Positions 34,025 through 42,210 of a stretch of DNA of 64,000 bases are shown one piece after another. The notes below the pieces were generated by a model, which saw nothing but the letters and a program-made list of their open reading frames with translations, was not told the DNA's origin and did not search any database. The first letter of the stretch is position 1; every line of letters starts with the position of its first letter. Source of the stretch: Hyphomicrobium sp. CS1GBMeth3 (GTDB taxonomy: Bacteria > Pseudomonadota > Alphaproteobacteria > Rhizobiales > Hyphomicrobiaceae); NCBI RefSeq assembly GCF_900117455.1, contig NZ_FPHO01000002.1, positions 744,001-808,000 of the forward strand, written 5' to 3'. The translations under genes and the position numbers were made by a program.

Positions 34025-35653
34025 ATGAGCCAGAACCCTTATTCCATCGGCCTCGATAAAAACCCGGCAAACTATCAGCCGCTGACGCCTATCGGCTTCC
34101 TCGAGCGAGCGGCGAAGGTCTACCCTCAGCATACGGCCATCATCCATGGCCGGCAGCGGGCGAGCTATGCCGAGTTCTATGCGCGCAGCCGGCGCCTCGC
34201 CTCGTTCCTGGCGAGCCGCAGCATTCGGCCGGGCGATACCGTGTCGGTGATGCTCCCCAATACGCCGGCTATGCTGGAGGCGCACTACGGCGTGCCGATG
34301 ACCGGCGCGGTGCTGCACTGTCTGAACACGCGTCTCGACGCTCCTATTCTGGCCTTCCAGCTCGACCACGCCGATACCAAGGTGCTGATTGTCGACCGCG
34401 AGTTCTCCGGCCTGATGAAACAGGCGCTGGCTCTCGCCAAGGTGCGCCCGCTCATCGTCGACTACGACGATCTCGAATTCCCGCAGCGCGGCGAGCCTCT
34501 TTCGGGCATCGACTACGAGGACGTACTGGCGCAAGGCGATCCCGAATTCCGCTGGCGCCGTCCCGATGACGAGTGGGAGGCGATCAGCCTCAACTACACT
34601 TCCGGCACCACGGGCAATCCCAAGGGCGTCGTGTACCACCACCGCGGCGCGACGCTGATGTGCTACGCGAACATGCACGCCACGGGCATGACGCGGTTTC
34701 CCGTCTACCTGTGGACGCTGCCGATGTTCCACTGCAACGGCTGGTGCTTCCCGTGGACGCTGTCGCTGGTTGTCGGCACGCACGTCTGCCTCCGCTGGGT
34801 GCGCGCCAAGGCCATGTACGACGCCATCGTCGAGCACAAGGTGACGAACCTTTCGGGCGCGCCGATCGTCATGGCGACGCTGCTTAACGCCAAGGATGAC
34901 GAGCGCCGCGAGATCACGCACCGGGTCGCGTTTAACCACGCGGCGGCGCCTCCGCCGGAGCAAGTGCTGGCGCGCATGAGCGAAGCCGGCTTCGAGCTGA
35001 CGCATCTCTACGGCCTGACCGAGACCTATGGCCCCGCGACGCTCAACGAATGGCACAGCGTCTGGGACGCGCTGCCCGATGACGAACGCGTCGGCAAGCG
35101 GGCACGCCAGGGTGTGCGCTATGCCGCCCTCGAGGGTCTCACCGTCATGGACCCGACGACGATGCAACAAGTGCCGGCCGACGGTGAGACGCTTGGGGAG
35201 GTCATGTTCCGCGGCAACATCGTCATGAAGGGCTACCTCAAGAACGCCGAGGCGACGGCGGAAGCCTTCGCCGGCGGCTGGTTCCACTCCGGCGACCTCG
35301 GCGTGCTGCATCCCGACGGCTACATCCAACTCAAGGACCGCTCGAAGGACATCATCATCTCGGGTGGCGAGAACATCTCCTCGATCGAGGTCGAGGACGT
35401 GCTCTACAAGCATCCGGCGGTGGCGGTCGCGGCCGTCGTTGCGAAGCCGGACGAGAGGTGGGGCGAGACGCCGTGCGCCTTCGTCGAGTTGAAGCCCGGC
35501 ACGACTGCGTCCGAGGAAGAGATCATCGCCTGGTGCCGCCAACACCTCGCCCACTTCAAGACGCCGCGCGCTGTGGTGTTCGCCGAGGTGCCGAAGACCT
35601 CGACCGGCAAGATCCAGAAATTCAAGCTGCGCGAGCTGGCCAAAAGCGCGTGA
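34025..35653 (+). CDS. AMP-dependent acyl-CoA synthetase, DmdB-like
   Basis: A 542-residue adenylating enzyme. The core motifs are visible: the phosphate-binding YTSGTTGNPKG, the YGLTETYGP loop, GWFHSGDLGVLHPDGYIQLKDR with the catalytic Asp and Arg, and a C-terminal KTSTGKIQKFKL that carries the adenylation Lys. The N-terminus (NPANYQPLTPIGFLERA) and MFHCNGWCFPW are those of medium-chain and 3-methylmercaptopropionate-CoA ligases of the DmdB type. It turns a free acid into its CoA ester with ATP. The exact acid is not known. The start at 34025 matches the family; the long upstream frame does not. Confidence 0.92.
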   Translation: MSQNPYSIGLDKNPANYQPLTPIGFLERAAKVYPQHTAIIHGRQRASYAEFYARSRRLASFLASRSIRPGDTVSVMLPNTPAMLEAHYGVPMTGAVLHCLNTRLDAPILAFQLDHADTKVLIVDREFSGLMKQALALAKVRPLIVDYDDLEFPQRGEPLSGIDYEDVLAQGDPEFRWRRPDDEWEAISLNYTSGTTGNPKGVVYHHRGATLMCYANMHATGMTRFPVYLWTLPMFHCNGWCFPWTLSLVVGTHVCLRWVRAKAMYDAIVEHKVTNLSGAPIVMATLLNAKDDERREITHRVAFNHAAAPPPEQVLARMSEAGFELTHLYGLTETYGPATLNEWHSVWDALPDDERVGKRARQGVRYAALEGLTVMDPTTMQQVPADGETLGEVMFRGNIVMKGYLKNAEATAEAFAGGWFHSGDLGVLHPDGYIQLKDRSKDIIISGGENISSIEVEDVLYKHPAVAVAAVVAKPDERWGETPCAFVELKPGTTASEEEIIAWCRQHLAHFKTPRAVVFAEVPKTSTGKIQKFKLRELAKSA

Positions 35654-35764
35654 CGTGCGCGAGCAGCCCGATCAGTCGTTTTTCGGAAGCAGACATCCAG
35701 AAATGAAAACGGCCGCTGCTGCGGCCGGCAATCTATGGGATTTGGGGTTGGATCTGCGTCCCCT

Positions 35765-35806
35765 GAGCTGCGATAGCAGCCGCGGGGGCGGCTGCGCTCG
35801 CAGCTC
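35765..35806 (-). terminator. Composite hairpin after the minus-strand DUF465 gene
   Basis: Outer arms GAGCTGCGA and TCGCAGCTC enclose an inner stem of GCAGCCGC and GCGGCTGC. It lies 12 bases beyond the DUF465 stop. No T-run is present, but the fold should be very stable. Confidence 0.5.
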
Positions 35807-35817
35807 CGCGGAAGACG

Positions 35818-35994
35818 TCAGTGTCGTGTGGCGGTTTCGAGTTTGTAGATTTCGTCCTTGAGCTTCAGTTTTTCTTGCTTAAGCCGGCGGATCGCTAGGT
35901 CGTCCGAACCGGGTCTTGCCGTCTCCTCTTCAATCCGACGCTCGAGTTGCCGGTGCTTCTCTGAGAGTTCCTGAAGATGAGCCGAAAGCGCCAT
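35818..35994 (-). CDS. DUF465/YdcH-like coiled-coil protein
   Basis: A 58-residue protein. TAGGAGG is placed well before ATG 35994. The sequence is a typical YdcH/DUF465 two-helix hairpin: ALSAHLQELSEKHRQLERRI, a turn at PGSDDL, then IRRLKQEKLKLKDEIYKLE. The family is widespread in alphaproteobacteria with no known biochemical role. A second copy on the plus strand at 36262-36468 faces away from it; the 268 bases between them hold both promoters. Confidence 0.85.
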   Translation of the reverse strand: MALSAHLQELSEKHRQLERRIEEETARPGSDDLAIRRLKQEKLKLKDEIYKLETATRH

Positions 35995-36261
35995 CCTGAC
36001 CTCCTATAGAGAGTTGAAGACGGAGTCATTGTCACAGATTTGCAACGGGCTGTCCATCGGCGCGCGGACGAAGGGCGCAAGTTTTCGATCTGACCCACAG
36101 CGTTAACGGCATGCTAAGCATCAGTTTATGCAAGAATTTTTTCGTTAACGTGGCCCGACTTGCTTGCCTCGCCAAGAAAATGCGACGATAGTCCGGCCTG
36201 CTCGGCAGGAAAGCATTTACCGTTGCAGTGACCCGGGCCTGCGGCTTTCAAAGAGAGCGAC

Positions 36262-36468
36262 ATGCAACGCCAGAATGACAGGGAGCTTCGGGAGGAGCTG
36301 GTCAAGCTTCGCGCCGAGCACCGTCAGTTGGACGACGAGATCCTCGCCCTCGAATCGGCTGGGACGGCCGACCAGCTCACGATCCGCCGACTGAAGAAAC
36401 GGAAGCTCGCCCTCAAGGATCAGATCACGACCATCGAGGATCAGCTTCTGCCGGATATTATAGCGTAG
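36262..36468 (+). CDS. DUF465/YdcH-like coiled-coil protein (second copy)
   Basis: A 68-residue protein with a helix-turn-helix-hairpin layout like its neighbour: LVKLRAEHRQLDDEILALES, then DQLTIRRLKKRKLALKDQIT. About half of the positions match the minus-strand copy in the KHRQLE/EHRQLD and IRRLK..KLxLKD segments. The N-terminus is slightly longer. AGAGAGCGAC precedes the start. It is followed by a short tandem repeat. Confidence 0.85.
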   Translation: MQRQNDRELREELVKLRAEHRQLDDEILALESAGTADQLTIRRLKKRKLALKDQITTIEDQLLPDIIA

Positions 36469-36480
36469 CATGCCTCCGGC

Positions 36481-36532
36481 GTGACTTTGCCTCGCACGCC
36501 TTCGACGTGACTTTGCCTCGCACGCCTTCGAC
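36481..36532 (+). repeat. Two exact tandem copies of a 26-bp unit
   Basis: The unit starts GTGACTTTGCCTCGCACGCC and ends TTCGAC; two identical copies stand head to tail, with a few further matching bases after the second. It lies between the DUF465 gene and the exonuclease gene. Confidence 0.9.
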
Positions 36533-36623
36533 GTGACAGCCGGTCCAGATTGCCGTTGAAACTCCGGCCCATGACTCCGGCCTACGAGTGGCGTCGCCCC
36601 GGCCGAAAACCTATCTAAGTTGC

Positions 36624-37637
36624 ATGTCTGCTTCCGGACTGGACCAGTGGCTCTACCCGACAGAGCGCGGGCTCTACTGCGAGCCGGCGGGTGCCTACAT
36701 CGACCCTGCCCGCGCTGTGCCGCGCGCCATCATCACCCACGGCCATAGCGACCATGCGCGCCCCGGGCACGGCGCCGTGCTGGCGACGCCCGAGACCAAC
36801 GCGGTGATGAAGCTCAGGCTCGGAGAAGATGGTGCCGGGCGCTTCGAGGACGCCGTGACAGGGCACACGCTTTCGATCAACGGCGTGTCGGTGCGGCTGG
36901 TGCCGGCGGGGCATATTCTCGGGTCGGCGCAGGTGGTGCTGGAGTGGAACGGGCAGCGTGCGGTGGTCTCAGGCGACTACAAGCGCAGCGCCGACCCCAC
37001 CTGCGCTGCGTTCGAGCCCATCGCGTGCGATGTGTTCGTGACGGAAGCAACGTTTGCCCTCCCCGTCTTCCGGCACGAGCCCGCCGTGCGCGAGGTGGCG
37101 CGGCTGCTCGCCTCCCTTCGGCGCAACCCCAATCGCGCGCATCTCGTGGGGGCCTACGGGCTCGGCAAGTGTCAGCGCATCATCCGTCTGGCGCGCGACG
37201 CCGGCTATGATGCGCCGATCTATCTGCACGGGGCCATGATGGCCATGACGGAGCTCTATCAGGAGCTCGGCGTCGATCTCGGAGACATCCGGCTGGTGCC
37301 GGACGTGAAACCCGCCGAGTTCGCGGGCGCGCTCGTGCTGTGTCCGCCGTCTGCCGTGACCGACCGCTGGTCGCGGCGTTTCCCGGACCCGGTCACCGCG
37401 TTCGCGTCGGGGTGGATGCGCATCAAGGGTCGCGTGCGCCAAAGCGGCGTCGAGCTGCCGCTCGTGGTTTCGGATCACGCCGACTGGCCGGAGCTGATCG
37501 CGACCGTGCTCGAGACCGGCGCCGAGGATGTCTGGGTCACGCACGGGCGCGACGACGCTCTCGTCTATGAGCTGTCGCGGCGTGGGCTCAAGGCGCGCGC
37601 GCTGGCACTCGTCGGCTTCGAGGACGAGGGGGAATAG
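36624..37637 (+). CDS. DNA ligase-associated exonuclease, metallo-beta-lactamase fold
   Basis: A 337-residue metallo-beta-lactamase/beta-CASP-type nuclease of the ligase-associated group. The metal-binding motif is ITHGHSDHARPG; further on are VPAGHILGSAQVVLEW and SGDYKRSADPTCAAFEPI, both typical of the family. In related bacteria this protein is encoded with an ATP-dependent DNA ligase, Lhr-type helicase and phosphoesterase in a DNA-repair cassette. Here the ligase gene follows one base after the stop. The start at 36624 matches the family beginning (LDQWLYPTERGLYCEP). Confidence 0.93.
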   Translation: MSASGLDQWLYPTERGLYCEPAGAYIDPARAVPRAIITHGHSDHARPGHGAVLATPETNAVMKLRLGEDGAGRFEDAVTGHTLSINGVSVRLVPAGHILGSAQVVLEWNGQRAVVSGDYKRSADPTCAAFEPIACDVFVTEATFALPVFRHEPAVREVARLLASLRRNPNRAHLVGAYGLGKCQRIIRLARDAGYDAPIYLHGAMMAMTELYQELGVDLGDIRLVPDVKPAEFAGALVLCPPSAVTDRWSRRFPDPVTAFASGWMRIKGRVRQSGVELPLVVSDHADWPELIATVLETGAEDVWVTHGRDDALVYELSRRGLKARALALVGFEDEGE

Positions 37638-37638
37638 C

Positions 37639-39294
37639 GTGGAGGCATTCGCCCTTTTGCTCGACACCCTGTCCACGACGCCGTCGCGCAACGGTAAGCT
37701 GTCGCTGCTCACCGACTATTTTCGCACGGCGCCGGACCCCGATCGCGGCTTCGCGCTCGCGGCGCTGACCGACGGCCTCTTCCCGCGCCTACCGCTGCGG
37801 CGCAGCCTCACGTCGCTGCTCGAGACGCGCGTCGACCCCGTGCTCTATACGCTCTCGCGCGACTACGTGGGCGATACTGCCGAGACTGTCGCTCTCATGT
37901 GGCCTGAGCCCGAGCTTCGCGAGCCGGCGCCGCAGCTCGCCGAGACGGTGGCGATGCTTGCGACCGCCGAGCCCAGCGAGGTGGCGCCACGCCTCGGGCA
38001 TCTGCTCGACCGGCTCGACGTGCGCGGCCGGTGGGCGCTTCTGAAACTCGTCGGCGGTGCGCTGCGCGTCGGCGTGTCGGCGCGTCTCGCCAAGACCGCC
38101 CTCGCCGACATGAGCGGGCACGACGTGGCCGACATCGAGGAGGTCTGGCACGCGCTCACGCCGCCCTACCTCGACCTTTTCCAGTGGCTCGACGGCAAGG
38201 GGCCACGCCCCGATGCAGCCGGCAAGCCCGTGTTCCGGCCCTTGATGCTGGCGCACGCCATCGAGGAGCAGGACTGGACCGGCTTCGATCCCGCTGACTT
38301 CGCCGCCGAGTGGAAGTGGGACGGCATCCGCGTGCAGATCGCGGCGCACGGCGCGCACGTGCGCATCTTCTCACGCACGGGCGACGACATCTCGCGCACG
38401 TTCCCGGACGTCGTCGCCGCCTTCGACGGCCGCGACGTGCTGCTCGACGGCGAGCTATTGGTCGCTCGCCGCGGCGTCGTGGCGCCGTTCAACGATCTGC
38501 AGCAGCGCCTCAACCGCAAGGTCGTGACGGGGCGCATGCTGCGCGAGCATCCAGCGCATGTTCGCCTCTACGACATCCTGATCGCCGGTGGCGAAGACCT
38601 GCGCGACCTCACGTTTCGCGAGCGTCGTGTGCGTCTCGAGACTTGGCACGCCGCGCATACGCCGCCGCTCACCGACGTCAGCCCGCTGGTGCCGTTCGCA
38701 ACGCGCGACGAGCTCGATGCGCTGTGGACCGGCGCCCGCCAGGAGGGTATCGAGGGGCTGATGCTCAAGCGCTGGTCGAGCCCCTACCTCTCGGGACGGC
38801 CGCGCGGGCATTGGTTCAAGTGGAAGCGCGCGGCGCTGACACTCGACTGCGTTCTGATGTACGCCCAGCGCGGCTCCGGCAAGCGCTCGTCCTTTTATTC
38901 AGATTACACGTTCGGTGTGTGGCGTGAGATCGAGCAGCCGACGCTCGAAGGGCCACGCGGCGATATCTTCCCGGGCCATGAGCTGGTGCCGGTTGGCAAG
39001 GCCTACTCGGGTATGACGGACGCCGAGCTCCTCGAAATCGACCGCTTCGTGCGCACGCACACGGTCGATCAGTTCGGCCCCGTGCGCGCGGTCGAGCCGC
39101 GGCTCGTGCTCGAGATCGCGTTCGATGCGATCTTCTCCTCGACGCGGCACAAATCCGGGCTTGCCATGCGCTTCCCGCGCATTCATCGCATTCGCTGGGA
39201 CAAGCCTCCGCAAGAGGCCGACAGGCTCGAAGCCGCACGGCGCCTCATAAGCGGAGCGGCGGCGTCCGACGCCCTTGCCTCGAATAACGGCTAA
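37639..39294 (+). CDS. ATP-dependent DNA ligase (exonuclease-associated type)
   Basis: A 551-residue ligase. The AMP-accepting lysine is K226 in AAEWKWDGIRVQ; later motifs include DVLLDGELLV (motif III), EGIEGLMLKRWSSPYL (motif IV) and WFKWKRAALTLDCVLMYAQ (motif V). An N-terminal DNA-binding domain of about 200 residues precedes it. The GTG start at 37639 lies one base after the exonuclease stop, so the two are surely translated together, and should be repair partners. Neither an Lhr helicase nor a phosphoesterase gene is next to the pair, unlike the larger cassette. Confidence 0.93.
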   Translation: MEAFALLLDTLSTTPSRNGKLSLLTDYFRTAPDPDRGFALAALTDGLFPRLPLRRSLTSLLETRVDPVLYTLSRDYVGDTAETVALMWPEPELREPAPQLAETVAMLATAEPSEVAPRLGHLLDRLDVRGRWALLKLVGGALRVGVSARLAKTALADMSGHDVADIEEVWHALTPPYLDLFQWLDGKGPRPDAAGKPVFRPLMLAHAIEEQDWTGFDPADFAAEWKWDGIRVQIAAHGAHVRIFSRTGDDISRTFPDVVAAFDGRDVLLDGELLVARRGVVAPFNDLQQRLNRKVVTGRMLREHPAHVRLYDILIAGGEDLRDLTFRERRVRLETWHAAHTPPLTDVSPLVPFATRDELDALWTGARQEGIEGLMLKRWSSPYLSGRPRGHWFKWKRAALTLDCVLMYAQRGSGKRSSFYSDYTFGVWREIEQPTLEGPRGDIFPGHELVPVGKAYSGMTDAELLEIDRFVRTHTVDQFGPVRAVEPRLVLEIAFDAIFSSTRHKSGLAMRFPRIHRIRWDKPPQEADRLEAARRLISGAAASDALASNNG

Positions 39295-39561
39295 CGCGCC
39301 TCACGCCAGCTCGGCAACTCTCCGTCCTTGCAGGGTGGCAGAAGTGCTGTTCCGCATTCCGAAACGCCGATCTGAGACGTATTACACGTAAGTAATCCAC
39401 AGTTTAAAACGCGCAACTCGAGATCGACATGATGCTGAGCTTCCTCGGCAATTCGGCAGATGGCAACAATGTGCGCCGCTATACACGTTCCCTAAGATAT
39501 TGAAGCACCGTCGGCTAGGCGCTCAATTGGATGGCCTTGCCAAAAGAGAAGGGTAGCTCTC

Positions 39562-39954
39562 ATGCCACGCAATGAAATGCTTGCCGCTGCTCTCACAAAA
39601 CTGGCTCATGCGATCGAAGTGAGCTCGTCCGCCCCTGTCATCGGTATGCAAGTTATAGCTTCGAACGATGGCACTAGTCGCAATGTCACCGGCGTTTCGA
39701 TCAATGTGACCGCCGGGCCAGGATCCGGCAGCGTAACTGGAATGAGCGTTTCGGTCACTTCAGGACAAAACACGCTTGAGAAAAACCTCATTCGGGAACT
39801 TCTCGAGGCGGCCACCGCTGTGCGCGAAGGAAAAGCTGCCAAGTCTTGGATCGACTCCCTACTCTTACGCGTCAGAGATTTGGGAAACAGGGCGCTAGAC
39901 AGTGCAGTGGAAGGGGCGGCAGCGGCGGCTACTGCCATCTTCATTGGAGCTTAG
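39562..39954 (+). CDS. Hypothetical protein with short beta repeats and alanine-rich tail
   Basis: A 130-residue protein in a lower-GC segment. Residues 26-68 hold three 16-residue repeats based on V-I/T-G-M/V-x-V/I: VIGMQVIASNDG, NVTGVSINVTAG and SVTGMSVSVTSG. A helical part follows, then the tail ALDSAVEGAAAAATAIFIGA, which could lie in or at a membrane. GGGTAG lies before the start. No family was recognised. Its setting beside an apparently inserted metal-resistance module suggests accessory DNA. Confidence 0.55.
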   Translation: MPRNEMLAAALTKLAHAIEVSSSAPVIGMQVIASNDGTSRNVTGVSINVTAGPGSGSVTGMSVSVTSGQNTLEKNLIRELLEAATAVREGKAAKSWIDSLLLRVRDLGNRALDSAVEGAAAAATAIFIGA

Positions 39955-39984
39955 ATTGTGCTGTTCATCCGCAGGCTAGCTTGC

Positions 39985-40119
39985 GGATGTGTACTTGATC
40001 TGCGCGGCAGCTCGCCGAAGCATTGGCCGTTCTCACGCACGACGCGCGCGAGCTGCATTCTCGCTTACCAGCGACTGGCAGGCGACCTTGAGCCATCGCG
40101 CCGTAGCTACGTTGCGTTT
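39985..40119 (-). pseudogene. Decayed 3' fragment of the gene family at 41305-41919
   Basis: Reverse-strand reading gives VATARWLKVACQSLVSE and then, after a shift of frame, QLARVVRENGQCFGELPR. The full-length protein at 41305-41919 contains VRVAQGLEVVCQNLVS and QLVRVVRENGKCFREVLSP. The agreement spans about 35 codons, with a frameshift between the halves and no proper end. It overlaps the last bases of the cation transporter gene. Confidence 0.72.
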
Positions 40120-40799
40120 TGCACATCGATGGGTCGACGGTTTGGGCCTCGCGTCCGCCATTCCCGCCAGGCCTGAAGCAATATTTGAGTGGCGGAGTTC
40201 ACGAAGAGCGCCGCCATGATGCCGGCAACGATGAGATCCGGCCATGCGGAAGCGGTAGCCCATACGCCCACAGCAGCAAGCATGACGGCGACGTTGCCGA
40301 CGGCATCGTTGCGCGAGCACAGCCAGACCGAGCGGACATTGGCGTCGCCATCCTTGTAGCGCATCAGGAGAACGACGCTTGCGAGGTTCGCAGCAAGAGC
40401 CAGAAAACCGATGGCTCCCATGACCTCGGCTCGCGGTAGGCCGAGGATCAAGACGTGATAGATCGTGCTGCCGAAGACGAACACTCCCATCAGAAGCAGA
40501 CTGATGCCCTTGGCCAACGCAGCAGCCGACCTCAATGCCAGCGTGCGGCCGATCACCGCCACACTGATACCGTAAGTCAGAGTGTCGCCCAGGAAATCCA
40601 GAGCATCGGCCTGCAGTGCCTGGGAGCCCGCCATCTGGCCGGCCGCCATTTCGACAACGAACATGCTCGCGTTTAGGGCGATAACAGCCCACAGCACGCG
40701 GATATACGCGGGATCCATGCCGTCAAACGTCGGCGTCCCGCAACACCCGCATGAGACCGAGCCGCTGCCGTCGCCCGATGGTGCAATTTTGCTGCTCAT
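40107..40799 (-). CDS. CDF-type cation transporter
   Basis: A 230-residue membrane protein of the cation diffusion facilitator family, exporting divalent metal ions in exchange for protons. The metal-site aspartates are in ADALDFLGDTLTY (helix 2) and SRNDAVGNVAV (helix 5). The cytoplasmic C-terminal domain of longer CDF proteins is missing, as in some short forms. The N-terminus has a CGCC motif (SVSCGCCGTPTFDG) that could bind the metal. A MerR regulator is divergent from it, with a MerR-type promoter between. The start at 40799 stands directly after GGAGG, and the predicted transcript start is nearly there, so the message may be leaderless; MDPAYIRVLW at 40718 is an alternative start. Confidence 0.88.
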   Translation of the reverse strand: MSSKIAPSGDGSGSVSCGCCGTPTFDGMDPAYIRVLWAVIALNASMFVVEMAAGQMAGSQALQADALDFLGDTLTYGISVAVIGRTLALRSAAALAKGISLLLMGVFVFGSTIYHVLILGLPRAEVMGAIGFLALAANLASVVLLMRYKDGDANVRSVWLCSRNDAVGNVAVMLAAVGVWATASAWPDLIVAGIMAALFVNSATQILLQAWREWRTRGPNRRPIDVQNAT

Positions 40800-40805
40800 C
40801 CTCCA

Positions 40806-40836
40806 GATATAGAAGCTCTAGCGACTAGAGGAGCAA
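40806..40836 (-). promoter_or_regulatory. MerR-regulated promoter with 19-bp spacer
   Basis: On the minus strand TTGCTC (-35) and TATATC (-10) are separated by exactly 19 bases containing the perfect dyad CTCTAG-TCG-CTAGAG (40816-40830). The overlong spacer and the dyad in it are the mark of promoters activated by DNA distortion by MerR-type regulators. It drives the cation transporter; the regulator gene begins nine bases beyond the -35 side. Confidence 0.85.
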
Positions 40837-40844
40837 GTGGGCGA

Positions 40845-41261
40845 ATGAGGACAGAAATTCCCATCGGGGGTCTGGCGCGAGCGACCGGCGTCAAGGTCCC
40901 CACCATTCGCTATTACGAGAGCATCGGGTTGCTGTCGGAGCCGCCGCGGAGTGAGGGCAATCGGCGCCTTTATGATGCTTCCGCCCTGGAGCGGCTACGG
41001 CTCATTCGCCATGCGCGAGAACTCGGCTTCGAGGTTGATGCGATACGCGAATTGCTGGCTTTGGCCGAGCAGCCTCAGCGTTCCTGCGCCAAGGTCGACG
41101 CCTTGGCGCGCGAGCACCTTGCAGCGGTCAGCGCACGCATCGCGCGCCTGACCGCGCTCAAGGCCGAGCTTGAAACGATGATCCGCTCCTGCGCGAAAGG
41201 GCGGATCGCCCAATGCCACATCCTCGAAGCATTGGCGAGCAGCCCGCCCTCTCGCTCATGA
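40845..41261 (+). CDS. MerR family heavy-metal-responsive regulator
   Basis: A 138-residue MerR regulator. The N-terminal winged helix (IGGLARATGVKVPTIRYYES, IGLLSEPPRSEGNRRLYD) is complete and a coiled-coil dimerisation helix follows. Three cysteines fit the metal-binding set of the CadR/PbrR/ZntR type: one in QRSCAKVDAL and two in RSCAKGRIAQCHILEAL. It should repress and, with metal bound, activate the divergent transporter through the 19-bp-spacer promoter. The metal (Zn, Cd, Pb or Co) cannot be told by eye. GAGGAG about 12 bases upstream overlaps the -35 box of the divergent promoter. Confidence 0.92.
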   Translation: MRTEIPIGGLARATGVKVPTIRYYESIGLLSEPPRSEGNRRLYDASALERLRLIRHARELGFEVDAIRELLALAEQPQRSCAKVDALAREHLAAVSARIARLTALKAELETMIRSCAKGRIAQCHILEALASSPPSRS

Positions 41262-41304
41262 TCATAACCCCTTCCGGAACCGCGATCGGCCGTCCGGACT
41301 CATC

Positions 41305-41919
41305 TCAGCCCGCGGCCGTGCACTTGGTCTCGCACGGCACCTCATCGCGCTTGTCGACGGTTCCTCGCATCGGCGACAGCACCTCGCGGAAGCATTTGCC
41401 GTTCTCGCGCACGACACGCACGAGCTGGGTCTTGCTCACGAGGTTCTGGCAGACGACCTCGAGGCCCTGCGCGACCCGCACGCTGCGCGGTCCGGCCACC
41501 GTATCGGCGCGCGCCGCACCGATCAGGAGGTCGATGATCCCAGATGGCGGCGGCGCCTCGCCTGGCTTCTGAAGCTGGTTGTAGGCGATCCACTCGTAGG
41601 TCGCCTTGCCGTCGTCGGTCGAGACCTTGAGCGAAATGTCGCCGGTCTCCTCGCAGGCGCCGGCGTCGATCTTCGTGCCTTCGGCGGTCGACAGCGCCTT
41701 GTATTCGATCGGGCAGTCGATGTTGCGCTCCCAGATCTCGTATTGCGCAAGGCGGTGCGAGACCTGCGTAAAGGGAACCTTGTACTGCCAGGCGTGGTAC
41801 GCCGTGATGGCCGTCGGAACGGCGCCCACGATGGTCACCCCCAGGGCTGCGGTTTTGAGAAGCGAAACGACGCGGCCCGCGGGGCCATGATGCTCGTTGC
41901 CCAGAGCTCTGTCTGTCAT
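41305..41919 (-). CDS. Hypothetical membrane-anchored protein with paired cysteines
   Basis: A 204-residue protein with one N-terminal membrane helix (LLKTAALGVTIVGAVPTAITAY) and a large soluble domain, probably periplasmic, carrying six cysteines (for example ERNIDCPIEY, AGACEETGD, CETKC). The closing segment VRVAQGLEVVCQNLVSKTQL-VRVVRENGKCF is repeated in decayed form at 39985-40119, beyond the metal-resistance pair. No family was recognised. Confidence 0.65.
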   Translation of the reverse strand: MTDRALGNEHHGPAGRVVSLLKTAALGVTIVGAVPTAITAYHAWQYKVPFTQVSHRLAQYEIWERNIDCPIEYKALSTAEGTKIDAGACEETGDISLKVSTDDGKATYEWIAYNQLQKPGEAPPPSGIIDLLIGAARADTVAGPRSVRVAQGLEVVCQNLVSKTQLVRVVRENGKCFREVLSPMRGTVDKRDEVPCETKCTAAG

Positions 41920-42210
41920 CGGTGTTCCCTCGAATTGTCATTGCCTCGGACGTCGCCATGTCCCCGCGGCTCGTTTACGGATTGAGACTGTGCCGCGTCA
42001 TGCCACACCCCGTCTGAACCGCGCTTGAGCGGATAGTTCATGCGCCATTCAGAAGGCCGTGGGACGTCGTATCGAAATTAGCGCCGCAATGATCCGGTGA
42101 CCATGACGATTACTTCGCCGTAATGGATCTTGTTGGCGCACGGCGGGCCACATACGTCCTGCCGTGAGGGGGGAAGTCCTGGTCCGCCAGTCTCGGCGGT
42201 GGAGTGCCCC

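Noticed and set aside
33944..35554. Open frame of about 540 codons on the minus strand
   Set aside because: Antisense to the acyl-CoA synthetase, with no recognisable motif.
42130..42210. Upstream extension of the cytochrome c gene
   Set aside because: The signal peptide starts at 42211 and the preceding codons read as non-coding.
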